Source of the DNA: Flavobacteriales bacterium
GTDB taxonomy: Bacteria > Bacteroidota > Bacteroidia > Flavobacteriales_E > Vicingaceae
Assembly: GCA_020853105.1 (NCBI GenBank)
Contig: JADYZM010000086.1
Location: 1-61,328, forward strand
Direction of reading: 5' to 3'
DNA: 61,328 bases
Position numbers and translations under genes: made by a program. The notes below the pieces were generated by a model. The model made no database searches, was not told the DNA's origin, and saw only the letters and a program-made list of their open reading frames with translations. Each line of letters opens with the position of its first letter. The first letter of the stretch is position 1. Shown piece after piece: positions 16,314-26,164 of this stretch.

Positions 16314-18061
16314 TATCTGTAAATTTTTTCTACCAAATGTTGATATTTTGATAAAATAAATTTACGCTTTAATTTTAATGTTGGAGTCAATTCTCCTGTA
16401 GAAATTCCCCATTGTGAATCTACTAATTCAAACTTTTTTATTTGTTCGTAGTTCGGAAAGTTTTTATTTAGTTCATCAACCTCTTCTTGTATTCTTTCAA
16501 CAACTTTTGTTTTTTTGATGAGTTCGTTGATTGATGAATACTGAATTTCTTTTCTTTTGCACCAGTCTTCCAAAAAAACAAAATCGGGTTGAATTATTGC
16601 TGCCGGATGTTTTTCTCCATCTCCTATAACCATTAACTGCTCAATAAAACGAGATTCTTTGAATTTGTTTTCCATAACCTGTGGAGCGATATATTTTCCT
16701 CCTGAGGTTTTAAACATTTCTTTTTTACGGTCAGTTATTTTCAAAAATCCATTCACCATCTGACCTATATCTCCGGTATGAAAATATCCATTTTCATCTA
16801 TAACTTCTTTTGTAATGTCGGGTTTATTGTAATAACCTTTCATTACACTTGGTCCCTTAACTATAATTTCACCATCATCGGCAATTTTAACATCTAAGTT
16901 TTCCAATGGTTTTCCAATGGTTCCAATCATACTACCACCAGGCAACAAGCAATTTACACCAATTACTGGTGAAGTTTCTGTTAAACCATATCCTTCTAAA
17001 ACAGGAATTTGAGCTGCTGAGAAAACTCTTGCTAATCGGGGTTGAAGGGCTGCTCCACCAGAAACAATAGCAATAACATTGCCTCCAAGAGCTTCTCTCC
17101 ATTTTGAAAAAATAAGTTTGTTTGCTAATTTTAATTGAAAATTATACCAAAAACCTTTGTCTTCATTAGGGTCAAATAGAAGTCCTAATTCTAAAGCCCA
17201 AAAGAAAAGTTTCTTTTTAATACCGGTTAACTCTGTTCCTTTTGCTACAATTTTATCATAAACTTTTTCTAATAATCGAGGAACAGTTGCAAATAATTGA
17301 GGTTTTACTTCCTTTAAATTATCGGCAATGGTTTCCATCGATTCAGCATAATAAATTGACACACTTTTGTAGATGTATAAATAATCGAGCATACGCTCAA
17401 AAACATGGCAAAGTGGTAAAAAACTTAATGCTTTTTGTTCTTTGGCAATAGGCAAACGAGGCTCGGAAGCTAATACATTGCTTATAAAATTCTTATGTGT
17501 TAACATAACTCCTTTTGGCTTTCCTGTTGTACCCGATGTGTATATTAATGTGGCTAAATCATCACCATTAACTTGAGATTTGTGTCGTTCAATATCTTCT
17601 ACAGATGATGAATTTAACAATTCTGAAAAATGGCTTTGACCAGAAATCTTATTAAATGTGTATATTTTTTCTAACGATGGAACATTTGCTTTAATGGATA
17701 AAATTTTGCCAAGTATTTCTTCATCTGACAAGAACAATAATTTTGCTCCGCAATCATTTAAAATATAATCGTAATCTTCTGGATTAATATTAGAATAAAT
17801 AGGAACATTCACTGCCCCAATTTGTTGTATTGCTAAATCGGTTAAATGCCACTCTATTCTGTTGTTAGAAATCATGGCTATTCTATCACCTTTTTTAACA
17901 CCTAGTTCAAGAAGCCCTTTACTTAACTGAATAGCTTTATCAACTAATTCTTTTGATGATAAAGAAACCCATTTGCTGTTCTCTTTTTGTGTAAAAGCAT
18001 CGGATTTGGGTTGAAATTGTAATGGATAATAATAAAAGTCTGCTAAGCTATTGATTTGCAT
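16313..18061 (-). CDS. Long-chain fatty acid-CoA ligase
   Basis: A 582-residue AMP-forming acyl-CoA synthetase of the FAA1/FadD15 type. The P-loop-like AMP motif TLIYTSGTTGKPKGVMLTHK is at 171-190. The later VLEGYGLTETSPVI and GYFHTGDIG...LKITDRKKEMFKTSGGKYIAP motifs supply the adenylate-binding and hinge residues. It activates long-chain fatty acids with ATP and CoA for lipid synthesis or beta-oxidation. Size and the C-terminal lid with GELTPTLKLKRK are those of long-chain enzymes. It sits in a minus-strand string after a YwqK-like gene (44 bases) and is coupled to the M1 peptidase gene. Confidence 0.93.
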   Translation of the reverse strand: MQINSLADFYYYPLQFQPKSDAFTQKENSKWVSLSSKELVDKAIQLSKGLLELGVKKGDRIAMISNNRIEWHLTDLAIQQIGAVNVPIYSNINPEDYDYILNDCGAKLLFLSDEEILGKILSIKANVPSLEKIYTFNKISGQSHFSELLNSSSVEDIERHKSQVNGDDLATLIYTSGTTGKPKGVMLTHKNFISNVLASEPRLPIAKEQKALSFLPLCHVFERMLDYLYIYKSVSIYYAESMETIADNLKEVKPQLFATVPRLLEKVYDKIVAKGTELTGIKKKLFFWALELGLLFDPNEDKGFWYNFQLKLANKLIFSKWREALGGNVIAIVSGGAALQPRLARVFSAAQIPVLEGYGLTETSPVIGVNCLLPGGSMIGTIGKPLENLDVKIADDGEIIVKGPSVMKGYYNKPDITKEVIDENGYFHTGDIGQMVNGFLKITDRKKEMFKTSGGKYIAPQVMENKFKESRFIEQLMVIGDGEKHPAAIIQPDFVFLEDWCKRKEIQYSSINELIKKTKVVERIQEEVDELNKNFPNYEQIKKFELVDSQWGISTGELTPTLKLKRKFILSKYQHLVEKIYR

Positions 18062-18105
18062 AGAAAGAATATTAGTTTGTGGAAAAAACCACGGTTTAAA
18101 CTTGG

Positions 18106-18834
18106 TTATTGAACAACTCCGTTCACGTATTTTTGTGTTTTTGAAAGTGAGCCGTCTTCGTTAAACAGTTTCCACTCTCCGAAACGTTGATAATCAAAAA
18201 GAGATCTATCGTATTTCACACTTCCTTGCTCTTTGAGATTTCCATTTTTATGGTATGCTTTATACGAGTATATCAATTTTCCTTTATCTACTAATAAAAG
18301 TATGTCTTCAGGTTTTGCATCTTCAAAATAAGCTGCTTTCTTTTCGTAGTATTGAAAAGATTTATCGTAAATTTCTTCAAACTCAATATTGCCGTTTGAA
18401 TAGTAATCAACCCATGATAATGCCTCATTATTGATATAGGTAATATCTGATTTAATAGCACCTGACTCGTAATAGGTTGTCATTTTACTTTTTTTGATAT
18501 CTACCATTCTAAAGTTACGTTCTACATTGCCATTGGGATAATAGTTTTTATATACTTTCAGTTGTCCGTCAACATAAAATCCTTTGTGTAACAACTGTCC
18601 AGATTTATAGTAGTCTTCAATAAAACCGTTTGCAGCATACCCAGTTGCTCCATTTCTAACAGAGTCTTTTCCCAACATCATATTTAGTTTTTCATACATT
18701 ACAATACCGTATTTTTCATCAATAACATCTTTTGGTTCATACATGTTATGATATAAGCTCTTGTCGGTTAAGTCATTTTGAGCGAAGACTGTATTAGAAA
18801 GTATGAAAAGTAGTATAGATAAGTTCTTTTTCAT
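18106..18834 (-). CDS. YwqK/MORN-repeat secreted protein
   Basis: A 242-residue exported protein with a signal peptide (MKKNLSILLFILSNTVFAQ). At least six degenerate repeats follow, of the YY.NGN.E pattern (for example YKSGQLLHKGFYVDGQ, YYPNGNVERNF, YHNGNLKEQG), known as MORN-variant or toxin-antitoxin YwqK repeats. In Bacteroidota such proteins are common and no partner toxin is evident here. The gene begins 14 bases after nhaC and may share its transcript. Function unknown. Confidence 0.82.
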   Translation of the reverse strand: MKKNLSILLFILSNTVFAQNDLTDKSLYHNMYEPKDVIDEKYGIVMYEKLNMMLGKDSVRNGATGYAANGFIEDYYKSGQLLHKGFYVDGQLKVYKNYYPNGNVERNFRMVDIKKSKMTTYYESGAIKSDITYINNEALSWVDYYSNGNIEFEEIYDKSFQYYEKKAAYFEDAKPEDILLLVDKGKLIYSYKAYHKNGNLKEQGSVKYDRSLFDYQRFGEWKLFNEDGSLSKTQKYVNGVVQ

Positions 18835-18848
18835 GCCGATAAAAATAA

Positions 18849-20300
18849 TTATTTTTTTTGTTTTGATTCGTTTATTCTAGCTATTTTAATGTTAAAGTAA
18901 CCAAAAATTACTGTCATTATTGGACTTATGATATTAAAAAAACTGTACATAAAATAATCTCCTGTTGCAACTCCAAGCACACCGGTATGATATGCGCCAC
19001 AAGTATTCCATGGAACTAAAGCCGATGTAACTGTTCCTGAATCTTCTAGAGTTCTACTCAATACTTTGGGGTGAAGGTTTCTTTCTTTAAATTCTTCTGC
19101 AAACATTTTTCCGGGAACCACAATTGCTAAATATTGGTCAGATGCAGTTACGTTAAACACAATACAAGAAGCAGTCGTTGTAGCAATCAATGAACCATCA
19201 GTTTTTGCTAAACCAATGATTGATTTAGTAATGCGTTTTAACATTCCTGAAACTTCCATAACTCCTCCAAAAATCATTGCACATAAAATAAGCCAAATTG
19301 TGTTCAACATACCTTTCATTCCTCCTGAAGATAGAAGTTCATTTACTAATTCGTTTTGTGTAACAATAGAAACTTCAGTTGTCATAGAATTAACAACTGC
19401 TTTATATGATGATTTAAAAACGTTTGAATCTGCAAAAAGTTCATTAATTAATTGTCCTTGGAAAAGGATTGCAAAGGCTCCACCAAGCAAACTTCCGAAA
19501 AACAAAGCAGGTATTGCCGGAACTTTAAACAATATCAGTGAAATAACAACAACGGGAACTACAAATAACCATGGAGTAACATTGAATTTTGAAGCAATTG
19601 CTGTTTGCAGTTCTTCTACTTGGCTTCCTTGTGCTTCCGCCGTATAAAACAACCCTATAATTAGAAAAATTATTAATGTAATTAAAATTGAAGGTATTGT
19701 AGTATATGTCATGTATTTGACATGTGTAAACAAATCTGTTCCTGCCATTGCTGGTGCTAAATTTGTAGTATCTGAAAGCGGAGACATCTTATCTCCAAAA
19801 TAAGCACCGGAAATTATTGCTCCTGCAATTATAGGCTCACCAATTCCAAGTGCCTTTCCTATCCCAAGAAGAGCTATACCAACTGTTGCAACAGTTGACC
19901 ATGAACTTCCTGTTGCCATCGACACTATTGAACAAATGGTACAAGTAGCAAACAAAAATATTTTAGGATTTAAAATATCGAGTCCATAATAAATCATTGC
20001 CGGAACTACTCCGCTCAACATCCAAGTTCCAGCTAATGCTCCAATAAGTAATAAAATTATTATGGCAGACATTGCAGAATTGATGCTACTGTTTACACCT
20101 TCCATCACTTTTTCAAAATCCATTCCATTCGTCAATGCAATTATCCCACCTACTGTCGCAGCTATTAAAAGTGCCAATTGATTTGCTCCATCAAGAGCAT
20201 CATTTCCAAATACTTGTAACACATTAACTACCAATAATCCAATTAAAACACAAATCGGAATTAACGATTGAAATAAAGTAGGTTGTTTGTAGTTACTCAT
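18849..20300 (-). CDS. nhaC: Na+/H+ antiporter of the NhaC family
   Basis: A 483-residue membrane protein with about 11-12 helices. It contains the NhaC-type segments ATGSSWSTVATVGIALLGIG and GAIISGAYFGDKMSPLSDTTNLAPAMAGTD, the second being the family's ion-binding signature, repeated in pseudo-symmetry as TASDQYLAIVVPGKMF and TLEDSGTVTSALVPWNTCGA. It expels sodium in exchange for protons across the inner membrane. This fits the sodium economy implied by the nqr operon 8 kb away. First gene of a likely minus-strand string (nhaC, YwqK-like, ligase, M1 peptidase). Confidence 0.93.
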   Translation of the reverse strand: MSNYKQPTLFQSLIPICVLIGLLVVNVLQVFGNDALDGANQLALLIAATVGGIIALTNGMDFEKVMEGVNSSINSAMSAIIILLLIGALAGTWMLSGVVPAMIYYGLDILNPKIFLFATCTICSIVSMATGSSWSTVATVGIALLGIGKALGIGEPIIAGAIISGAYFGDKMSPLSDTTNLAPAMAGTDLFTHVKYMTYTTIPSILITLIIFLIIGLFYTAEAQGSQVEELQTAIASKFNVTPWLFVVPVVVISLILFKVPAIPALFFGSLLGGAFAILFQGQLINELFADSNVFKSSYKAVVNSMTTEVSIVTQNELVNELLSSGGMKGMLNTIWLILCAMIFGGVMEVSGMLKRITKSIIGLAKTDGSLIATTTASCIVFNVTASDQYLAIVVPGKMFAEEFKERNLHPKVLSRTLEDSGTVTSALVPWNTCGAYHTGVLGVATGDYFMYSFFNIISPIMTVIFGYFNIKIARINESKQKK

Positions 20301-20403
20301 TTTAAATTATTTGAGAGTAAAAATATTAATGCTTTTATTTTTAATGTATAAAATTGATGGTTTGTTATTAACAACTTACTAAAATAACAAATAATAGAAA
20401 TTT

Positions 20404-20868
20404 TTAAAGAAATTTTAAAATCAAATCCGATTCATACCCTTTGCTTAATAGGTAGAGATACAGTTTTTCTTTGAGTTTATGAGGGTCATCTTCGTTCAGC
20501 AACTTCTTCTTTTTATCAATCAGTTGAACAATTGCTTCTTGGTAATCATCATCATTAATTTCATTTTCTACAGCTTCTGAGACTATTTTACCTGAGATTT
20601 TTTTCTGATAAAGCTCTGCAACAATTTTAATTTTACCCCACCTTTTTATTACAAACTTTCCTCTCACAAAAGCCTCAATGTAGCGTTTTTCATTCAAATA
20701 ATTTTGCTCAAGTAGCAAATCAATAATTTTATCCCAGTCTTCTCTTTTCACATTCCAAGCCCTAAGTCTATTTTCCACATCAAAAACACATCGTTCCTGA
20801 AAAGAACAATACCAAAGAGCTTTCTCAAGAGCTCTGTCGTACGACATATTTTTAAAAAACTTGGACAT
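20404..20868 (-). CDS. recX: RecX-family regulatory protein
   Basis: A 154-residue helical protein made of three-helix RecX repeats. The diagnostic pieces are CSFQERCVFDVENRLRAW (repeat 1), LLLEQNYLNEKRYIEAFVRGKFVIKRWGKIKIVAEL (repeat 2) and the C-terminal YLYLLSKGYESDLILKFL. RecX binds RecA filaments and modulates recombination. recA is not adjacent. The gene diverges from the MFS gene with only 35 bases between starts. Confidence 0.9.
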   Translation of the reverse strand: MSKFFKNMSYDRALEKALWYCSFQERCVFDVENRLRAWNVKREDWDKIIDLLLEQNYLNEKRYIEAFVRGKFVIKRWGKIKIVAELYQKKISGKIVSEAVENEINDDDYQEAIVQLIDKKKKLLNEDDPHKLKEKLYLYLLSKGYESDLILKFL

Positions 20869-20890
20869 TTAGGAGTATTTTTGCGAACCT

Positions 20891-20918
20891 CAAAAATAAA
20901 GATTTGAAAAACAAGCAA
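20891..20918 (-). promoter_or_regulatory. Promoter candidate for recX
   Basis: On the minus strand, TTG (20916-20918) and TATTTTTG (20891-20898) are separated by 17 bases, matching TTG-N17-23-TAnnTTTG. It overlaps the start of the divergent MFS gene. Confidence 0.4.
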
Positions 20919-22181
20919 GCACTTTATTTGTTATTTGTTGCAAATGCAATTTCAGGAGTTGCTCAAGGGATAAGCATGTTAGCTGTACCATGGTATTTTA
21001 CATCTGTGATTAACCAAAGTGAAACTTTTGGAATTATCTACGCTGCAACTACTATTGTTACATTATTTTGGGGACTATATGCCGGCACTCTTATTGACCG
21101 TTATTCCAGGAAAACTATTTTTTTAAGTCTTTGTGTTGTAAGCTTTTTGATGCTGAATGGTGTAGCTTTTATTGGATTAAAAACAGGAGAAGTTCCAATG
21201 TTGTTAATAGCTCTGGTATTTTGCTTCACCATTTTCAACTACAATATGCACTACCCAACTTTGTATGCTTTTGGTCAAGAAATTTCAGAGCGAGAAAATT
21301 ATGGAAAAGTAAATTCTCAAATAGAAATTGTAGGACAAATCACGAGTATAGTTTCGGGAGTATTTGCAGCACTATTACTCACAGGTGTAAACTCGGAATT
21401 TTTGAATACATTCGGAATTGTGAATATTGATTTTCAAATCAACCCATGGAAACTATATGAAATATTTTTTTTAGATGGAATCACTTATTCTGTAGCTTTT
21501 ATTTTAATTCTATTCATAAAATACAAACCAATAAAATATAATGAGATTGATAAAAGTTCGGTTTGGAATCGTTTTTCTCAAGGTTTTTCATTTTTAAAGG
21601 TTCATCCTATGTTGTTTCAATTTGGAGTTGCTTCTTTAGCAATTTTTGTAATTCTTTTGATTCATGTTCATCAGTTGATGCCGATTTATGTAAACAACCA
21701 TCTGCATTCAGACTCCAGTACTTATGCCTTGGCTGAAATGATATATGCATTTGGTGCCTTATTAGCAGGTGCAGGTATTCGTTGGATATTTAGAAACCAA
21801 AACACGGTTTTTGCAGTTATTATACTAATGATTTTGGGCTCAGCTTGTTTTGGATTACTTTTCTTCACAAAAAGTTTACTGATACTCATGCTTGTTAGTT
21901 TTATCTTGGGAATTTCAAATGCAGGTGCTAGAATTTTAAGAATTACATACTTGTTTAATCACGTGCCAAACCATATTATGGGAAGAACAGGCAGTGTTTT
22001 TAACACTGTCAATACTTTTCTTAGATTTGTTTTTGTTGGTATTTTCAGTATTCCCTTTTTTCATCATGGAAATAATATAATTTGGACGTATCTAATTGGA
22101 GCAATATTTATTTTATTCTCAATTTTACCTTTGCTTTTTTACTATAAAAAATTAACTCAGCTAAAACCAACTGATGAATAG
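20904..22181 (+). CDS. MFS transporter (EntS/MFS_3-like exporter)
   Basis: A 425-residue major facilitator protein with about 11-12 transmembrane helices. The loop-2 motif GLYAGTLIDRYSRK, between helices 2 and 3, is the MFS signature. The overall pattern resembles MFS_3/EntS exporters of siderophores or drugs. The chosen start is TTG at 20904, giving a full first helix; the first in-frame ATG is 23 codons later and would cut helix 1. Its end overlaps the start of the ABC exporter gene by eight bases, so the two are cotranscribed. Substrate unknown. Confidence 0.85.
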   Translation: MKNKQALYLLFVANAISGVAQGISMLAVPWYFTSVINQSETFGIIYAATTIVTLFWGLYAGTLIDRYSRKTIFLSLCVVSFLMLNGVAFIGLKTGEVPMLLIALVFCFTIFNYNMHYPTLYAFGQEISERENYGKVNSQIEIVGQITSIVSGVFAALLLTGVNSEFLNTFGIVNIDFQINPWKLYEIFFLDGITYSVAFILILFIKYKPIKYNEIDKSSVWNRFSQGFSFLKVHPMLFQFGVASLAIFVILLIHVHQLMPIYVNNHLHSDSSTYALAEMIYAFGALLAGAGIRWIFRNQNTVFAVIILMILGSACFGLLFFTKSLLILMLVSFILGISNAGARILRITYLFNHVPNHIMGRTGSVFNTVNTFLRFVFVGIFSIPFFHHGNNIIWTYLIGAIFILFSILPLLFYYKKLTQLKPTDE

Positions 22182-23910
22182 AGAACGAATTTCATATTCT
22201 AAAATAATAAAAACGATTATCTATCCTCATAAGAAGACTATTTTTATTGGACTTATTTTGATTATAATCAGTCGCATTTCCGGACTGATATTACCGGGTG
22301 CATCAAAATATTTGATTGATGAGGTAATTCAAAAAAATGATTTTAAACTTTTAAAATTATTGTTGATTGTTGTCGCTTGTGCCATAGTTGTTCAATCCAT
22401 AACATCATTTTTATTAACTCGAATAATGAGTGTTGAAGCCCAACGTTTCATTTCTGAATTGAGAGTACGTGTTCAACAAAAAGTATTATCGTTACCGATA
22501 CTTTTTTTTGACAATAACAAATCCGGCACACTGGTCTCAAGAGTAATTAATGATGTTGAAGGCGTACGAAATATCGTAGGAACAGGTTTGGTTCAATTAA
22601 TCGGAGGTATAATAACATCATCAATTTCATTATTCATTTTATTTACAATCAGCACTTCATTAACACTAATGGTATTAATACCGGTGCTGGTGTTTGGCAT
22701 CATTTCTTATTTTGCTTTTAAAAAAATCAGACCTGTCTTTAAGCAAAGAAGAAAAATCGAAGCTGAAGTAACAGGAAGGTTGACAGAAACGTTGGGTGGA
22801 ATTCGAATTGTTAAAGGATTCAATGCTGCTTCATTCGAAATTGAAGTTTTTAAAACAGGAGTAACAGCCATTTTTAACAATGTTAAATCAACACTAACCG
22901 CAACATCAATAATATATAGTATTGCCACTCTACTGTTAGGTTTTGCATCATTAGCCATCATGGGAATTGGAGGATATAAAATCATGACTAATGAATTAAC
23001 TATGGGTGAATTCTTGTCTTTTACACTCTATTTAGGTTTTATGGTTGCACCTATTGTTCAGATGAGTAACATCAGCACTCAACTTACTGAAGCTTTTTCA
23101 GGATTAGATAGAACAGAAGAATTGATGAACATGGAATCAGAAGAATCAAATCCGAAACGCAAAGTAAATATTGGAAAAATTGTTGGAGAGATTCAATTCA
23201 ACAACGTATGCTTCTCCTATCATGATGATAACCCTATTTTAAAAAACGTTACATTTAATGTGTCTAGTGGTCAAACTATTGCTCTTGTTGGCTCATCTGG
23301 TTCAGGAAAATCAACAATTGCTGGATTAATTGCTTCTTTTTACAACCCAAATTCAGGCTCAATTTTAATTGATGATATTGATTTATCAACAATAACAGTT
23401 GATTCATACAGAAGTCAACTAGGTTTAGTTTTGCAAGACGACTTTTTATTTGAAGGAACAATAAAAGACAATATTCTATTTGCCAAGCCAAAAGCAACTG
23501 ATGAAGAGTTAAAACAAGCTATTCAACAAGCTTATGTCGATGAATTCACAGACAGATTTGAAAAAGGTATCAACACTGTGATTGGAGAGCGTGGTATAAA
23601 ACTTTCGGGAGGACAAAGGCAACGTGTGGCTATAGCTAGAGCTATTATTGCCAACCCTAGAATACTTATTCTTGATGAAGCAACCTCAAGTCTTGACAGT
23701 GAGAGTGAAATGCTGATTCAAAAAAGTCTTGAAAACTTAACTGCCGGAAGAACCACAATTGTTATTGCACATCGTTTGAGCACAATAAAAAAAGCTGATC
23801 AAATTTTAGTGATAGAAAATGGACAAATTCTTGAAAAAGGAAAACACGACGAATTAATTAAGTCAGAAGGCAGGTATTTCCATTTGTTCACCTATCAATC
23901 GAGGATATAG
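22174..23910 (+). CDS. ABC exporter half-transporter (MsbA-like)
   Basis: A 578-residue fused permease-ATPase. Six transmembrane helices fill about 1-310. The ATPase domain has Walker A GSSGSGKST (about 373-381), the signature LSGGQRQRVAIARA (about 476), Walker B ILILDEATSSLD and an H-loop in IVIAHRLST. It should homodimerise and export a hydrophobic substrate such as lipid or drug. Size and motifs fit MsbA/LmrA-type exporters, but many Bacteroidota have several paralogues, so I do not call it MsbA. It overlaps the MFS gene by eight bases. Confidence 0.92.
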   Translation: MNRERISYSKIIKTIIYPHKKTIFIGLILIIISRISGLILPGASKYLIDEVIQKNDFKLLKLLLIVVACAIVVQSITSFLLTRIMSVEAQRFISELRVRVQQKVLSLPILFFDNNKSGTLVSRVINDVEGVRNIVGTGLVQLIGGIITSSISLFILFTISTSLTLMVLIPVLVFGIISYFAFKKIRPVFKQRRKIEAEVTGRLTETLGGIRIVKGFNAASFEIEVFKTGVTAIFNNVKSTLTATSIIYSIATLLLGFASLAIMGIGGYKIMTNELTMGEFLSFTLYLGFMVAPIVQMSNISTQLTEAFSGLDRTEELMNMESEESNPKRKVNIGKIVGEIQFNNVCFSYHDDNPILKNVTFNVSSGQTIALVGSSGSGKSTIAGLIASFYNPNSGSILIDDIDLSTITVDSYRSQLGLVLQDDFLFEGTIKDNILFAKPKATDEELKQAIQQAYVDEFTDRFEKGINTVIGERGIKLSGGQRQRVAIARAIIANPRILILDEATSSLDSESEMLIQKSLENLTAGRTTIVIAHRLSTIKKADQILVIENGQILEKGKHDELIKSEGRYFHLFTYQSRI

Positions 23911-23972
23911 TTAACTTACTTAGTAAAACAAGAAAAAATTTCACAACGATAAAAATAATATATTAAAATTAA

Positions 23973-24000
23973 ACAACATTGATTTTATGTTGTACAATAT
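23973..24000. promoter_or_regulatory. Operator-like inverted repeat upstream of paaZ
   Basis: ACAACAT (23973-23979) is repeated inverted as ATGTTGT (23987-23993) across a 7-base loop. The right arm also lies in a near-perfect palindrome centred on TTGTACAA (23990-23997). Located 46-73 bases before the paaZ start, it could bind a repressor. It has no T-tract, so a terminator is unlikely. Confidence 0.4.
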
Positions 24001-24045
24001 AATTCAAACAAGTAATTTTAAGTCAAAATCGGATATTATAAATTT

Positions 24046-26091
24046 ATGAAACTAGAAAATTACGCTTTAGGAAGTTGGATACCTGGAGAAGGAAAAGAAA
24101 CCCCTTTGTACAACGCGATAACAGGCGAACAAATAGCTATAGCATCAAGTGGCGGCTTAGACTTTAATGAAATGATGAGATACGCCAGAACAGTTGGTGG
24201 TCCTGCATTACGTAAAATGACTTTTCAAGAGAGAGGAATCATGTTAAAAAAACTTGCCTTATTTCTCATTGATAGAAAAGCAAAATATTACCAAGTAAGT
24301 TCAAAAACCGGTGCGACAAAAACAGATAGCTGGATAGACATTGAAGGTGGAATCGGTAATTTATTTGCAAACGCAAGTTTAAGAAGACAGTTTCCGGACG
24401 AATCATTTTACATTGATGGAGAAACAGTTCCTCTGTCAAAAGGAGGATCGTTCGTTGGGCATCACATCATGGTTCCAAAACAAGGTGTCGCAATTCACAT
24501 CAATGCTTTTAACTTTCCAATATGGGGTATGTTAGAAAAAATTGCTGTAAACTTTATGGCAGGTATGCCAGCCATTGTGAAACCGGCTACATTGACTTCT
24601 TTTTTAACCGAAATAATGGTAAAAGATATTGTAGAGTCGAAGATTTTACCTGATGGTGCATTACAACTTATTTGTGGGTCAGCAAATGGAATTTTAGATT
24701 TTATAACCAATCAAGATGTAGTAACATTTACTGGATCAGCATCAACAGGAAAAATGCTTAAATCACACCCTCGAATTTTAGAAGAAGCTGTTCCTTTCAA
24801 TATGGAGGCAGATTCACTTAATGCATCTGTTTTGGGTGAAGATGCTGTACCTGGAACTGAAGAATTTGAACTATTTATAAAAGAAGTTCAAAGAGAAATG
24901 ACAGTAAAAGCAGGTCAAAAATGTACAGCTGTAAGAAGAATAATTGTTCCTGAAAAATTGGTTGAAGATGTTCAAATTGCTTTAGGTAAAAGGCTTTCAC
25001 AAACTATAGTTGGAAATCCAGAATCTGAAGGTGTAAGAATGGGTTCTTTGGCTGGAATGGCTCAAGTAAAAGAAGTTAGAGAAAAAGTAGAACAACTATC
25101 CAAATCACAGCAGATTATATTTGGAGATTTAGACAATTTTGAAGTAGTTGGAGCAGACAAAAATAAGGGTGCTTTTATGTCCCCTATTTTATTTCTGAAC
25201 CCCAAGCCCTTTGAAAATACAGATTGCCATAATTTAGAAGCCTTCGGACCAGTTTCAACCATAATACCATACAAAAATATTGAAGAAGCTATCGAACTAG
25301 CAAAAATGGGTAAAGGTTCGTTGGTCTGTTCAATTGTAACGAATAGCGACAAAATAGCCAAAGAATTTGTGATTGGCACTGCTTGTATGCATGGTCGTAT
25401 CTTAATTTTAAATGCAGCATGCGCAAAAGAAAGTACCGGACACGGTTCACCAATGCCACTACTAACTCATGGAGGTCCAGGTAGAGCTGGTGGTGGAGAA
25501 GAAATGGGTGGTAAACGTGGTATTTTACATTACATGCAAAGAACTGCTATTCAAGGTTCTCCAACCATGATAACAAAGGTTACTAACCAATATCAATATG
25601 GTAGCGAGCAATTGGAATTCGACAAACACGTCTTTCAACGATATTTCGAAGAAATTCAAATTGGTGAAACTGTAGTTACTAGAAAACATACGGTTTCAGA
25701 AGCAGATATAATAAATTTTGCAAACGTAAGTGGCGACCATTTTTATGCACATGTAGATGCCACTTCGCTCGATGGTACAATATTTGAAAAAAATGTAGCT
25801 CACGGTTATTGGGTTCTATCCAAAGCTGCCGGCTTGTTTGTTGATGGAAAAAAAGGACCGGTATTACTTAACTATGGATTAGATGAATGCAGATTTACAA
25901 AACCAGTTTATCCCGGCATGACAATAGGAGTCCGATTTACAGCAAAACAAAAAATTGCCCAAGAAAAAAAAGACGAAAACGATATCAAAAAAGGAATTGT
26001 TAAATTTTTAGTTGATGTTTATGATGAAACAGGAGAAACCGTAGCTTTAGCAACAATCTTAACAATGGTAAAATTTAAAAATCAAGATTAA
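24046..26091 (+). CDS. paaZ: Bifunctional oxepin-CoA hydrolase / semialdehyde dehydrogenase PaaZ
   Basis: A 681-residue fusion. The aldehyde dehydrogenase part (about 1-520) has catalytic C293 in GQKCTA and general base E254 in MEADSLN. The C-terminal MaoC-type hydratase (about 530-681) has the Asp/His dyad D564 and H569 in SGDHFYAH. This domain order and length are those of PaaZ of aerobic phenylacetate breakdown, which opens the oxepin-CoA ring and oxidises the aldehyde. No paaABCDE epoxidase genes are in the window. It is followed by a VOC protein and a crotonase-family gene on the same strand. An inverted repeat precedes it. Confidence 0.92.
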   Translation: MKLENYALGSWIPGEGKETPLYNAITGEQIAIASSGGLDFNEMMRYARTVGGPALRKMTFQERGIMLKKLALFLIDRKAKYYQVSSKTGATKTDSWIDIEGGIGNLFANASLRRQFPDESFYIDGETVPLSKGGSFVGHHIMVPKQGVAIHINAFNFPIWGMLEKIAVNFMAGMPAIVKPATLTSFLTEIMVKDIVESKILPDGALQLICGSANGILDFITNQDVVTFTGSASTGKMLKSHPRILEEAVPFNMEADSLNASVLGEDAVPGTEEFELFIKEVQREMTVKAGQKCTAVRRIIVPEKLVEDVQIALGKRLSQTIVGNPESEGVRMGSLAGMAQVKEVREKVEQLSKSQQIIFGDLDNFEVVGADKNKGAFMSPILFLNPKPFENTDCHNLEAFGPVSTIIPYKNIEEAIELAKMGKGSLVCSIVTNSDKIAKEFVIGTACMHGRILILNAACAKESTGHGSPMPLLTHGGPGRAGGGEEMGGKRGILHYMQRTAIQGSPTMITKVTNQYQYGSEQLEFDKHVFQRYFEEIQIGETVVTRKHTVSEADIINFANVSGDHFYAHVDATSLDGTIFEKNVAHGYWVLSKAAGLFVDGKKGPVLLNYGLDECRFTKPVYPGMTIGVRFTAKQKIAQEKKDENDIKKGIVKFLVDVYDETGETVALATILTMVKFKNQD

Positions 26092-26164
26092 TTATTTAGT
26101 TTTTTTATTGAATTAAATTAATAAAGTAGATTTTTGTAAAACAGATACTTTTATTGAATATATT

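Noticed and set aside
18062-18105. Hairpin (AACCA/TGGTT) between the YwqK-like and acyl-CoA ligase genes as terminator
   Set aside because: The stem is five base pairs with a long loop and there is no T-tract.
19216-19647. Plus-strand ORF of 143 codons inside nhaC
   Set aside because: Overlaps the conserved antiporter gene in antisense; residue make-up is typical of shadow frames.
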